Of a stretch of 64,000 bases of DNA, positions 54,546-63,474 are shown in pieces (within the stretch, counting starts at the first letter, position 1; each line of letters begins with the position of its first letter). Origin of the DNA: Agrobacterium vitis (lineage in GTDB: Bacteria > Pseudomonadota > Alphaproteobacteria > Rhizobiales > Rhizobiaceae). The stretch lies in assembly GCF_013337045.2 (NCBI RefSeq), contig NZ_CP118260.1, positions 434,001 through 498,000 of the forward strand, in the 5' to 3' direction. Position numbers and translations under genes: made by a program. The notes below the pieces were generated by a model. That model ran no database searches and was not told the DNA's origin. It saw nothing but the letters and a program-made list of their open reading frames with translations.

Positions 54546-54572
54546 GGCGGCCTTGCATCTTTGCAGGCCGCC
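54546..54572 (+). promoter_or_regulatory. Stem-loop after the binding-protein gene
   Basis: GGCGGCCTTGCA pairs with TGCAGGCCGCC (one bulged T) 8 bases after the stop codon. It probably lowers transcription of the downstream membrane genes and stabilises the binding-protein mRNA. A second short hairpin, GTCATT and AATGAC (54714-54728), lies close to the next gene. Confidence 0.65.
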
Positions 54573-54756
54573 GCAAATTTCCTTGTGGGCGAGGACGCGA
54601 TGGAACAACGCCCTATCAGGGCTTGACGATGCTCACGTATCCTCGCGCGCAAGGGAATGCACATATCTCAAATCTATCAGCGGTTTAAGGTGTCTGCAAA
54701 AGGAATAGGAAGGGTCATTTTCAATGACACTTCGTCGGAATGGTCGGGAGAAAGTG

Positions 54757-55743
54757 ATGACATCCTATATCTTGAACCGGTTTGCCTGGGCCATTCCCAT
54801 GCTGTTCCTGGTTTCCATCGCCGCCTTTACGGTCATCCAGCTGCCTCCGGGTGATTATGCCACAGCGCTTGTCGCGGAAATGCGGGCGAATGGCGATACC
54901 CCGCCTGAGGGCACCGAGGAGCGGTTGCGCCATCAGCTTGGCCTCGACCGTCCGATGTATGAGCAATATTCGCAGTGGATCGGCAATATCGTTCTGCACG
55001 GTGATTTCGGCACTTCCTTGACCTATAACCAGCCGGTCTCCAACCTGATCTGGGGCCGGTTGGCCTTGACGCTGGCAATCTCCTTTTCATCGCTGTTGCT
55101 CACCTGGGTGATCGCCATCCCGATTGGTGTCTATGCAGCTGCGCGCCAATATTCGTTTCTCGATTATTTCTTTACGGTTTTTGGCTTTCTCGGTCGGGGG
55201 TTCCCGGAGTTTCTCTCGGCCCTGATCCTGATGTGGCTGGCCTATTCCTGGATGGGAATGAATGTCGGCGGGCTGTTTTCACCGCAGATGCAGGACGCGC
55301 CCTGGAGCATCGCCAAGGTCGCCGACATGCTCGGCCATTTGTGGATACCGTTGCTGGTGCTTTCGACCAGCGGTGCGGCTGGCCTGATCCGCATCGTGCG
55401 CGCCAATATGCTGGATGAGCTGAACAAGCCCTATGTCGAAACCGCGATGGCGCAAGGCCTGACGGAATGGAGCGTCATCTGGCGTTATCCAGTGCGGGTG
55501 GCGCTTAATCCGTTCATTTCCACCATTGGTTGGGCGCTGCCAGCGCTAATTTCCGGCGATGTTATCACATCCGTGGTCTTGAACCTGCCGACCACCGGAC
55601 CGCTGCTGCTGCGTGCGCTGCAAAGCCAGGACATGTATCTGTCGGGAAGCTTCATCCTCATTCTCGGCGTCTTCACCATCCTCGGCACCATCGTGTCCGA
55701 TATCCTGCTGGCGGTCTCCGATCCGCGCATCCGCTACCGATAG
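54757..55743 (+). CDS. ABC permease, DppB type
   Basis: 328 residues from the ATG at 54757 (MTSYILNRFAWAIPML) with GGGAGAA upstream; the frame continues 11 codons earlier without a site. Six membrane segments are predicted and the family's EAA region is in VETAMAQGLTEWSVIWRYPV. It forms the pore with the DppC-type protein. A 219-base gap with stem-loops separates it from the binding-protein gene, which still appears to be in the same operon. Confidence 0.9.
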   Translation: MTSYILNRFAWAIPMLFLVSIAAFTVIQLPPGDYATALVAEMRANGDTPPEGTEERLRHQLGLDRPMYEQYSQWIGNIVLHGDFGTSLTYNQPVSNLIWGRLALTLAISFSSLLLTWVIAIPIGVYAAARQYSFLDYFFTVFGFLGRGFPEFLSALILMWLAYSWMGMNVGGLFSPQMQDAPWSIAKVADMLGHLWIPLLVLSTSGAAGLIRIVRANMLDELNKPYVETAMAQGLTEWSVIWRYPVRVALNPFISTIGWALPALISGDVITSVVLNLPTTGPLLLRALQSQDMYLSGSFILILGVFTILGTIVSDILLAVSDPRIRYR

Positions 55744-55752
55744 GAGCAGACC

Positions 55753-56892
55753 ATGACCAATGTAACGCTCAACGACATGGATGAAGCCCGGCCCGAAGCC
55801 GGGCGCGCGGAAAAGCTCTACCAGGCCAGCCCCCGGCAATTGATGTGGTGGCGCTTCAAGCGTCATAAGGTGGCGATGGTTTCGGGGATGATCCTCATCC
55901 TGGCCTATCTGGTCACGGGGCTAGCCGAATTCACGGCACCCTATGATGCATTCCAGGGCAATGCTCGTACGACATTGCTGCCGCCCCAGGCCTTGCATCT
56001 GTTTGACGAGGAGGGAAATTTCCACGGCCCCTTCGTCTATGCGACGACCCGCACGCGCGATCCCGTAACCTTGAGGCCGATGTACAAGCCGGATACGTCG
56101 AAGATCGTGCCGATCCGGTTTTTCGTTCAGGGACAGACCTATCGGTTCTGGGGCTTGATCGAGGGGAACCTGCGTCTGTTCGGTGCTGCCGGGCAGGATA
56201 AGATCAACCTGCTCGGCACCGATACGCTGGGACGCGATGTGCTGTCGCGACTGATCTATGGCGGGCGTATCTCGCTATCGGTCGGGTTGATCGGCGTTGC
56301 CGTCAGTTTCGTTCTCGGCCTGACGCTGGGGTCGATTTCCGGTTATTTCGGCGGGATCACCGACAATATCGTCCAGCGCGGCATGGAATTCCTGCGTTGC
56401 ATTCCGACCATACCCTTATGGATGGGCCTTGCCGCAGCGCTGCCGATCACCTGGGACCCGCTGTTTGTCTATTTCCTCGTGACGCTGCTGTTGTCGCTGA
56501 TCGGCTGGACCTATGTGTCCCGCACCGTTCGGGGCCGGTTCCTGTCGGTGAAGAATGAGGATTTCGTGCTGGCCGCCCGGTTTTGCGGCACGTCGGAATC
56601 TCGGATCATCACCCGGCACATGCTGCCATCGATGACCAGCTATATCATCGCCGCGCTGACGCTTTCCGTGCCGGACATGATCCTTGGGGAGACGGCGTTG
56701 AGCTTTCTTGGCCTTGGCCTGCGTCCGCCAGTGGTCAGCTGGGGCGTGTTGCTGCAAGAGGCGCAAAACCTGCGCACTATCTCGCAGGCGCCCTGGCTGC
56801 TGGCGCCGGGGGCGGCCATCGTCATCGTCGTCCTTGCCTTCAATTTTCTCGGCGATGGCCTGCGTGACGCAGCCGATCCCTATAGCAAATGA
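55753..56892 (+). CDS. ABC permease, DppC type
   Basis: 379 residues, longer than the usual 300 because about 90 residues of periplasmic sequence follow the first membrane segment (FHGPFVYATTRTRDPVTL). This extra loop fits the larger binding protein. The GTDTLGRDVLSRLIYGGRISL motif and the coupling loop ARFCGTSESRIITRHMLPS are typical for DppC. Its stop overlaps the next ATG. Confidence 0.9.
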   Translation: MTNVTLNDMDEARPEAGRAEKLYQASPRQLMWWRFKRHKVAMVSGMILILAYLVTGLAEFTAPYDAFQGNARTTLLPPQALHLFDEEGNFHGPFVYATTRTRDPVTLRPMYKPDTSKIVPIRFFVQGQTYRFWGLIEGNLRLFGAAGQDKINLLGTDTLGRDVLSRLIYGGRISLSVGLIGVAVSFVLGLTLGSISGYFGGITDNIVQRGMEFLRCIPTIPLWMGLAAALPITWDPLFVYFLVTLLLSLIGWTYVSRTVRGRFLSVKNEDFVLAARFCGTSESRIITRHMLPSMTSYIIAALTLSVPDMILGETALSFLGLGLRPPVVSWGVLLQEAQNLRTISQAPWLLAPGAAIVIVVLAFNFLGDGLRDAADPYSK

Positions 56893-57935
56893 GTGACGTC
56901 ATGCCCGAAGAGAGCGTAAAGCCTGTCATCGAGATCGATAATCTCAAGGTTCACTTTCAGGTCCGTGAAGGCGTGGTCAAGGCTGTCGATGGCGTCAGTT
57001 TGAAGCTGATGCCGGGTGAAGTGCTTGGCATCGTTGGCGAAAGCGGCTCCGGAAAATCGATTACGGTGCGGGCAATTATGCAATTGCTGCCCAAGGTTGG
57101 CAAGATTTCCGATGGCCAGATCCTGTTCAACGGCGTTCCCGGCAAGACGACCGACATCGCCAAGCTGGATCGCAATGGCCGCGACATGCGCGCCCTGCGC
57201 GGTGGCCGGATCGGCATGATCTTTCAGGAGCCGATGACGGCATTGTCGCCGGTGCACACCATTGGCCATCAGGTGATGACGCCGATCCTGCTGCACAGCC
57301 AAGGCAGCAAGGCGGATGCTGAAAAACGGGCACGAGAAGTGCTCGACATGGTCCGGCTGCCCCGTATCGACGAGATGATGCGCAGCTATCCGCACCAGCT
57401 TTCCGGCGGCATGCGCCAGCGCGCCATGATCGCCATCGCGCTCGCCTGCCGACCCCAGGTGTTGATTGCCGACGAGCCGACAACGGCGCTGGACGTGACC
57501 ACCGAGGCGCAAATCCTTGATCTGCTGAAGGAATTGAGGGCAGAGCTTGGCATGTCGATCATCTTCATCACCCATAATTTCGGCGTGGTCGCCGATATCG
57601 CTGACCGGGTCTCGGTGATGTATCTCGGCAACGTCGTGGAAACCGGGAGGACCGAGGATATTTTCTACGATCCGAAACACCCTTATACGCGGGCCTTGCT
57701 CAATTCCATCCCAAGACTTGGGGCTGCGAAACAGCACCGGCTGAACACCATTCCTGGCATGATCCCCGATCCCTTCAACCTGCCTGACGGTTGCGTGTTT
57801 CACCCCAGATGCGAGCTTGCCAGGGATGGAGACTGTCGTCGGATATACCCAGCCGTAACCCGGATTGATGACGAACGCATGGCCCGTTGCCATGTTGTCG
57901 CGGAAGCGATGCAAGCAGGGAGTGCCGCGCAATGA
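56889..57935 (+). CDS. ABC ATPase, DppD type
   Basis: 348 residues starting at an ATG that overlaps the previous stop. Walker A is GESGSGKSI, the signature [15 protein letters not shown], and Walker [13 protein letters not shown]. The C-terminal oligopeptide-transporter extension with [17 protein letters not shown] holds a Cys cluster (the four-Cys Fe-S or metal motif seen in DppD/OppD). It works with the DppF-type ATPase. Confidence 0.92.
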   Translation: MSDVMPEESVKPVIEIDNLKVHFQVREGVVKAVDGVSLKLMPGEVLGIVGESGSGKSITVRAIMQLLPKVGKISDGQILFNGVPGKTTDIAKLDRNGRDMRALRGGRIGMIFQEPMTALSPVHTIGHQVMTPILLHSQGSKADAEKRAREVLDMVRLPRIDEMMRSYPHQLSGGMRQRAMIAIALACRPQVLIADEPTTALDVTTEAQILDLLKELRAELGMSIIFITHNFGVVADIADRVSVMYLGNVVETGRTEDIFYDPKHPYTRALLNSIPRLGAAKQHRLNTIPGMIPDPFNLPDGCVFHPRCELARDGDCRRIYPAVTRIDDERMARCHVVAEAMQAGSAAQ

Positions 57936-58963
57936 CGGAGCTATCCATGGCACCCGAGCTATTGATGGATGTCGCTGATCTGAAGAAACATTTTCCGATC
58001 CATTCCGGCTTTCTCGGACGCCAGACCGGCGCCGTGCGTGCGGTGGAGAATGTCAGTTTTCAATTGCGCAAAGGCGAGACCCTGGGACTGGTCGGCGAAA
58101 GCGGTTCTGGCAAATCCACCGTCGCCCGGCTGCTGCTGCGGGCCTTTCCGGTCACTGAAGGACGGGTGACATTCCGCCGCCGCAACGGATCACTGATCGA
58201 CATCGCCAAGGCGGGCAATGCCGAGATGCGCGAATTGCGCGATGAGGTCCAGATGATCTTTCAGGACCCGTATTCGTCGCTCAATCCGCGCCTGCGATTG
58301 CTGGAGATTATCGGTGAGCCGCTGATCAACAAGAAGGTGGCGAAATCGGAAATCGAGGACCGGGTGGCGGAGCTATTAAAGCTCGTTGGTCTTCGTCCCG
58401 AATTCATGAGCCGTTATCCGCATGCCTTTTCCGGCGGCCAGCGCCAGCGTATCGGCATTGCACGGGCGCTTGCCGTCAACCCCAGTTTCATCGCTGCCGA
58501 CGAAGCGGTTTCGGCACTGGATGTCTCGGTCGCAGCCCAGGTGGTCAACCTGATGCAGGATTTGCAAGAACAGTTCGGCCTGACCTATCTGTTCATCACC
58601 CATGACCTGTCGATGGTCGAGCATATCGCCAACCGGGTTGGTGTGATGTATCTGGGCAGGCTGGTGGAAATTGCCGATACGGCAAGTCTGTTCGACAAGC
58701 CACGCCATCCCTATACCGAGGCCTTGCTGTCATCTGTGCCGCAGCCAGATCCCCGCGCCAACGCCGCCAAGAAGCGGATCATCCTCAAGGGTGAAATCCC
58801 CAATGCCGCCAAGCCGCCGTCCGGCTGCGTTTTTCATCCCCGCTGTCCCTATGCGACCGATATCTGCCGTCAGGTGGAGCCACAGCTGGAAGCGCTAGAT
58901 GGCAGCGACAATGCTGTGCGCTGTCATCGTGCAGCGGAACTGGATCTGGCGGGCGTTCGCTGA
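57932..58963 (+). CDS. ABC ATPase, DppF type
   Basis: 343 residues from the ATG at 57932, which overlaps the stop of the DppD-type gene; the frame is open for 15 more codons into that gene. Walker A is GESGSGKST, the signature FSGGQRQRIGIARAL, and Walker B FIAADEAVSALD, with Ala in place of the usual Pro after the catalytic Glu. The C-terminal Cys motif CVFHPRCPYATDICRQ is present. It is the last gene of the importer operon. Confidence 0.92.
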   Translation: MTELSMAPELLMDVADLKKHFPIHSGFLGRQTGAVRAVENVSFQLRKGETLGLVGESGSGKSTVARLLLRAFPVTEGRVTFRRRNGSLIDIAKAGNAEMRELRDEVQMIFQDPYSSLNPRLRLLEIIGEPLINKKVAKSEIEDRVAELLKLVGLRPEFMSRYPHAFSGGQRQRIGIARALAVNPSFIAADEAVSALDVSVAAQVVNLMQDLQEQFGLTYLFITHDLSMVEHIANRVGVMYLGRLVEIADTASLFDKPRHPYTEALLSSVPQPDPRANAAKKRIILKGEIPNAAKPPSGCVFHPRCPYATDICRQVEPQLEALDGSDNAVRCHRAAELDLAGVR

Positions 58964-59119
58964 AAGGTGCACGAAGGGCGATCACTCTGCGCCGATGCAG
59001 GTCCTTGCGCAAATGTGACTCGATTTGCAGCGCAAACTGTGCAGTAGAATGCGCGATTGGGCTGGCGCGGACGTTTGGACGGTTCTGTGCTAGGCAAAGC
59101 ATATGTGAGAGTATCGGCA

Positions 59120-59776
59120 TTGCGGATTCTGGTTGTCGAAGATGATGTCATTCTGGGTTCTTCCCTGAAGAAGGCCTTTGAGAAACACGCCTATGGCGTG
59201 GATCTGATGCGTGATGGCGAATCCGGGCTGCTTGCCATTCAGGATAATGACTATGCTGTTGTTATTCTGGATGTGAACCTGCCGAAAGCCAGCGGTTTCG
59301 AGGTGGTTCGAACCTTGCGCGCCAGCGGCAACAAGGTTCCGGTCCTGCTGCTGACGGCGCTGGACAGTATCCGCTCGCGGGTCGAGGGCCTGGATGAAGG
59401 GGCCGACGATTACCTGGTCAAGCCTTTCGATCTGGACGAGCTTCTGGCGCGCGTGCGGGCGCTTGCCCGCCGGTATGAAGGGCGCACCGAGACATTGATC
59501 CGGTGCGGCAATGTCGAGCTTGACCCTTCCGCGATGATCGCCCGCCAGAATGGCACGCCCCTGCATGTGGCTGGCAAGGAGTTCCATCTGCTCAAGCTGC
59601 TGATGGAGCGTGCCGGGCGCTATGTGACCAAAAGCGATATCGAATACGCCCTCTACGATATTTCGGCGATGGTGGAGAGCAATACGATAGAAGTAACGAT
59701 CTACAGTCTGCGCAAAAAATTAGGCGCCGATTTCATCAAATCCATCAGAGGCGTCGGCTATATGGTCGAGCGGTGA
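59120..59776 (+). CDS. OmpR/TctD-type response regulator, TTG start
   Basis: 218 residues if translation begins at the TTG at 59120, which gives the usual MRILVVEDDVILG start and has GAGAG 8 bases upstream. Earlier in-frame GTG (59105) and TTG (59057) codons are alternatives. The receiver has Asp in ILDVNLPKASG, Thr in LLTALDS and Lys in LVKPFDL. The C-terminal winged helix (GKEFHLLKLLMERAGRYVT, NTIEVTIYSLRKKLG) binds DNA. The sensor gene follows 3 bases after the stop. Confidence 0.88.
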   Translation: MRILVVEDDVILGSSLKKAFEKHAYGVDLMRDGESGLLAIQDNDYAVVILDVNLPKASGFEVVRTLRASGNKVPVLLLTALDSIRSRVEGLDEGADDYLVKPFDLDELLARVRALARRYEGRTETLIRCGNVELDPSAMIARQNGTPLHVAGKEFHLLKLLMERAGRYVTKSDIEYALYDISAMVESNTIEVTIYSLRKKLGADFIKSIRGVGYMVER

Positions 59777-59779
59777 CAC

Positions 59780-61162
59780 GTGACACTCAGTCAAAGACTG
59801 TTCCTGAGAATTCTGCCGACGCTGATCATTACCATCGCGCTTGTCGGCGCCTTTGCGTATCGAAGCGCCGACCGCGAGATCGAAAATATCTATGATGCGG
59901 AGTTGATCAACGACGCCAATACGCTTTGGGTCCTTCTCAACCATCCGCTCGCCAAGAATTCGGACAAGCCGATTGTCCAGATCCCGGATCTGGATTTCAA
60001 CATGGACGATCAACTGTCCCTGAACGAAGATGCCGATGATTACGCCGACGCCCATGCCTTCCGGGCCTGGAAGAATGGCCATCTGGTCATGGTCAGCAGC
60101 AATTCCTTTCCGGAATCGGTGCCGGAATTCAAGCGCGGCTTTTCCAATTTCAAGATCAACAACGAAGCCTGGCGGGTCTATTCCCTGCCCATCCCCAATT
60201 CCGAAGTCACGATCGAAGTGGCTGAGAAAATGGCGCTGCGCGACGGGCTGGTTGCCAATATCATTCTCAACCTGTCCTTTCCATTGATGATCCTGGTGCC
60301 GGCCATCGCCATTGTTGTGTGGTTCGTCATTCATAATGGCCTCAACCATATCCGGGTGCTTGTCCGGCAGATCAGGTCACGGACGCCCGACGATCTTTCG
60401 GCAATTTCCACCGATGGTCTGCCGCGCGATCTTGTGCCGCTGGTCGGCTCGCTCAATCAGTTCATGGAAAAGCTGCGTATATCCCTGACGCTTGAACGCC
60501 GCTTTGCCGATCTCGCCGCCCATCAGTTGCGCACGCCGCAGGCTGGCATAAAGCTGCTGCTGCAATTGATCGAGCGGTCGGATTCGGAGGAGGAGCGACA
60601 GGCGTTGATGAAGGATCTGACCGCCAGCAATGAGCGGGCGATGCATCTGATCGAGCAGATGCTCAATCTGGCCCGCGTTAGTCATCAGCCTCTGAACCTG
60701 CAACAGGCCAATCTGTTCGATCTGGTTGCCAAGGTGCTGGCAGATTTCGGTCCGGTCTTCAACGAACGGCGTTTGCAGGTTGAACTTTCTGGAGATGAAG
60801 AGGCACTGGTGGCCACCGACAGCAGCTTGTTGCGAATGATGATCGACAATATCGTTGACAATGCCATCAAATATTCCCCGGATGCTGGCGCAATCCAGGT
60901 TACGATTACCTCGAAAGGGGCCTGCTGGTGTGTTTCAGTCAATGACAGCGGCCCGGGCATTCCCGTTCAGCATCGTGACAAGGTTTTTCAGCAATTCTAC
61001 CGGTTGCCGACAACCGAGCCCGAGGGGACCGGGCTTGGCCTTGCCATCGCCGCTGCAATTGCGGCCCGACTGTCGGTCGATATCGAACTGGGTATGCCTG
61101 ATTGGGGCTATGGCTTGCGCATGGACCTGCTTGTGCCAGCGGGGACGCTCACTGCGGCTTGA
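59780..61162 (+). CDS. TctE-like sensor histidine kinase, GTG start
   Basis: 460 residues from a GTG at 59780. Membrane segment 1 (LRILPTLIITIALVGAFAY) and segment 2 (LSFPLMILVPAIAIVVWFVI, near 170) enclose a periplasmic sensor part of about 140 residues, rich in Asp and Asn (LDFNMDDQLSLNEDADDYAD), as in 2CSK_N sensors. The kinase core has His in LAAHQLRTPQAG, the N-box in NIVDNAIKYSP and the G-boxes VNDSGPGIP and GTGLGLAIA. TctE-type kinases often control neighbouring importers, which could be the family-5 importer upstream or the operon downstream. Confidence 0.92.
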   Translation: MTLSQRLFLRILPTLIITIALVGAFAYRSADREIENIYDAELINDANTLWVLLNHPLAKNSDKPIVQIPDLDFNMDDQLSLNEDADDYADAHAFRAWKNGHLVMVSSNSFPESVPEFKRGFSNFKINNEAWRVYSLPIPNSEVTIEVAEKMALRDGLVANIILNLSFPLMILVPAIAIVVWFVIHNGLNHIRVLVRQIRSRTPDDLSAISTDGLPRDLVPLVGSLNQFMEKLRISLTLERRFADLAAHQLRTPQAGIKLLLQLIERSDSEEERQALMKDLTASNERAMHLIEQMLNLARVSHQPLNLQQANLFDLVAKVLADFGPVFNERRLQVELSGDEEALVATDSSLLRMMIDNIVDNAIKYSPDAGAIQVTITSKGACWCVSVNDSGPGIPVQHRDKVFQQFYRLPTTEPEGTGLGLAIAAAIAARLSVDIELGMPDWGYGLRMDLLVPAGTLTAA

Positions 61163-61339
61163 CTGGCAGCTCACAGTCATAGGCTGTAAATAAATGATTA
61201 TAAAACAAAATTTTTAATGCGCTGAAGACGCCGCATGGCCGAGCGGTAAAAAATCGACATTTAAGTTTCACTTCATTTTCGCCTAATCCAGCTTTCAGTT
61301 CGCGGTTCTAGGGTTGCTTCACAGATTGAAGGAACCACC

Positions 61340-62044
61340 ATGCAAGCTTTCTGCGATTTTGACGGCACGATATCGAAACAGGATGTGACCGACCTGGTGC
61401 TGGAGCGCTTTGCTCTGCCCGAGTGGACGGACCTGGAGGCGCAATGGGATGCAGGAGAGATCAATTCCGCTGAATGCATGCGGGCTCAGATCCGTCTGCT
61501 TCAGGCTTACCGGCATGAGATCGACCGGTTTCTCGGCGAGGTCGAAATCGACGCTGGCTTTGCCGAATTCCGCCGCTACTGCCTGCAGAACCATATCCGC
61601 CTGACCATCGTCAGCGATGGCGTCGATTATTTCATTCGCCGTGTTCTCAGCCATCACGGCATCACCGATATCGAGGTGATCGCCAACCGGATGCTGGAAC
61701 CGTCTTGTGGCAACCCGACGGTCTTCGACCTCGACCATCCCTTTGCCCGCACTGGCTGCCTAACCGGATCGGGTGTCTGCAAATGCAATATCATCCGGTC
61801 TGGCGATGCGGATCACATCTATATCGGCGATGGCCGCTCGGATTTCTGCGTCTCCAGCCATGCAGCCAAGCTGATCTTTGCCAAATCCAAACTGGCGATC
61901 CATTGCCAGGAAAACCGGATCCCCTTCATCGCTTACCGCGATTTCACCGATATCACAGCCGCACTCAAGACCTTGAAAACCAAATCCCTGGCGATCGGGG
62001 CTGGTGCTGCTGTGACGACTGTTCCTGCATCGAAAATAGCATAG
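61340..62044 (+). CDS. MtnX-like HAD-superfamily phosphatase
   Basis: 234 residues. The HAD motif I is FCDFDGTISKQD (4-15), motif II TIVSDGVDYF, and motif IV YIGDGRSDFCVS. The family includes MtnX, which dephosphorylates a keto-pentenyl phosphate of the methionine salvage pathway, as well as phosphoserine-type phosphatases. No other methionine-salvage gene is present here, so a different phosphorylated substrate is likely. It is the first gene of an operon with an aminotransferase (13 bases apart) and an arginase-fold protein. Confidence 0.85.
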   Translation: MQAFCDFDGTISKQDVTDLVLERFALPEWTDLEAQWDAGEINSAECMRAQIRLLQAYRHEIDRFLGEVEIDAGFAEFRRYCLQNHIRLTIVSDGVDYFIRRVLSHHGITDIEVIANRMLEPSCGNPTVFDLDHPFARTGCLTGSGVCKCNIIRSGDADHIYIGDGRSDFCVSSHAAKLIFAKSKLAIHCQENRIPFIAYRDFTDITAALKTLKTKSLAIGAGAAVTTVPASKIA

Positions 62045-62057
62045 GAAAAATAAGGAC

Positions 62058-63470
62058 ATGCGTGCAACGCTCAAGATTGCCGAACCACCCGTCGTTTCGC
62101 GTTCGGAAGACGAGTTGAGAGAACTCGAGAACCTCTATTGTTCTCACGGTGATACCGTCCACTATACGGATAAGCCGAAATTCTTCGAAGGCTGCGAAGG
62201 CTCCTTTGTCTACGACGCCAGCCAGACGCCATTTCTCGACCTGCAAATGTGGTATTCCGCCGTCAATTTCGGCTATCGCAACGAGCGGCTGAACAATGCG
62301 GCCCATCGGCAGCTCGACCAGCTTCCGCAGGTGGCATCCCAATATCTGCACCGCGAGAAAGTCGAGCTTGCCGCGCTGATTGCCCGCGATGCCGAGCAGA
62401 AGTTTGGCCATAAGGGCCGCGTCCATTTCAATGTCGGCGGCTCGCAGGCTGTCGAGGATTCGCTGAAGTTGGTGCGCAATTTCACCGGTGGCAAAAGCCT
62501 GATGTTTGCCTTTGAGGGTGGCTATCATGGCCGCACGCTCGGCGCGAGTGCGATCACCTCAAGCTATCGTTATCGGCGCCGCTACGGCCATTTCAGCGAC
62601 CGCGCCCAGTTTATCGAGTTTCCCTATCACTTCCGCGGCCCCAAGGGCATGTCGAAGGAAGAATATGGTGAGGTCTGCGTCCAGAAATTCGCTCGCCTGT
62701 TCGAAAGCGAATATAACGGCGTCTGGGACCCCAAAGCCGGTAAATCCGAATATGCCGCTTTCTATGTCGAGCCGATCCAGGGCACGGGCGGCTATGTCAT
62801 TCCGCCAATGAATTTCTTCACCGGTTTGAAGAAAGTGCTTGACGATCACGGCATCCTAATGGTTGTCGATGAGATCCAGATGGGCGTCTACCGCACCGGC
62901 AAGCTGTGGTCCATCGAGCATTTTGGCGTATCACCTGATGTTCTGGTGTTCGGCAAGGCCATTACCAATGGTCTCAATCCGCTCTCCGGCATCTGGGCGC
63001 GCGAGGAGATGATCAATCCGACGATCTTCCCCCCCGGCTCGACCCATTCGACCTTCGCCAGCAATCCGATGGGGACCGCTGTTGCACTGGAAACCATGAA
63101 AATGGTCGGCGAGGGTGATTTTGGTGCCAGCGTCATGGAAAAAGGCGCCCGCTTCCTCGATGGCCTGAAGGTTCTCGAAAAACGGCATGCCATCGTCGGT
63201 GATGTCGATGGTCTCGGCCTCGCCCTGCGGATGGAAATCTGCAAGGAAGATGGGTTTACCCCTGACAAGGCAACGCTCGACTGGATGTCGGACGAAGGCA
63301 TGAAGGGTGATATGGTTGTCGATGGCAAGACCTATGGTCTGGTGCTTGATGTCGGCGGCTACCATAAGAACGTCATCACGCTGGCTCCCAACCTGATGAT
63401 CAGCAACAGCGAAATCGATCTGGCGCTCACCCTGCTTGATCAGCTGCTGACCCGCGCTGCACGGAGATAG
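62058..63470 (+). CDS. Class III (PLP) aminotransferase
   Basis: 470 residues, full length. The PLP lysine is in VFGKAITNGLNPLSG, the Asp contacting the pyridine ring in VVDEIQMGVYRTGK, and the phosphate-binding Gly/Ser in NVGGSQAVEDSLK. It belongs to the ornithine/GABA/diamino-acid group of fold I enzymes. Standing between an MtnX-like phosphatase and an arginase-fold protein, it probably transfers an omega-amino group to or from a small amine or guanidine compound. The specific substrate cannot be read from the sequence. Confidence 0.92.
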   Translation: MRATLKIAEPPVVSRSEDELRELENLYCSHGDTVHYTDKPKFFEGCEGSFVYDASQTPFLDLQMWYSAVNFGYRNERLNNAAHRQLDQLPQVASQYLHREKVELAALIARDAEQKFGHKGRVHFNVGGSQAVEDSLKLVRNFTGGKSLMFAFEGGYHGRTLGASAITSSYRYRRRYGHFSDRAQFIEFPYHFRGPKGMSKEEYGEVCVQKFARLFESEYNGVWDPKAGKSEYAAFYVEPIQGTGGYVIPPMNFFTGLKKVLDDHGILMVVDEIQMGVYRTGKLWSIEHFGVSPDVLVFGKAITNGLNPLSGIWAREEMINPTIFPPGSTHSTFASNPMGTAVALETMKMVGEGDFGASVMEKGARFLDGLKVLEKRHAIVGDVDGLGLALRMEICKEDGFTPDKATLDWMSDEGMKGDMVVDGKTYGLVLDVGGYHKNVITLAPNLMISNSEIDLALTLLDQLLTRAARR

Positions 63471-63474
63471 AGCC

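Noticed and set aside
61228..61262. A short stretch, GCATGGCCGAGCGGTAAA, that resembles the D-arm side of a tRNA-Ser or tRNA-Leu.
   Set aside because: No acceptor pairing, anticodon arm or T-arm follows, so it is not a tRNA; at most a remnant.
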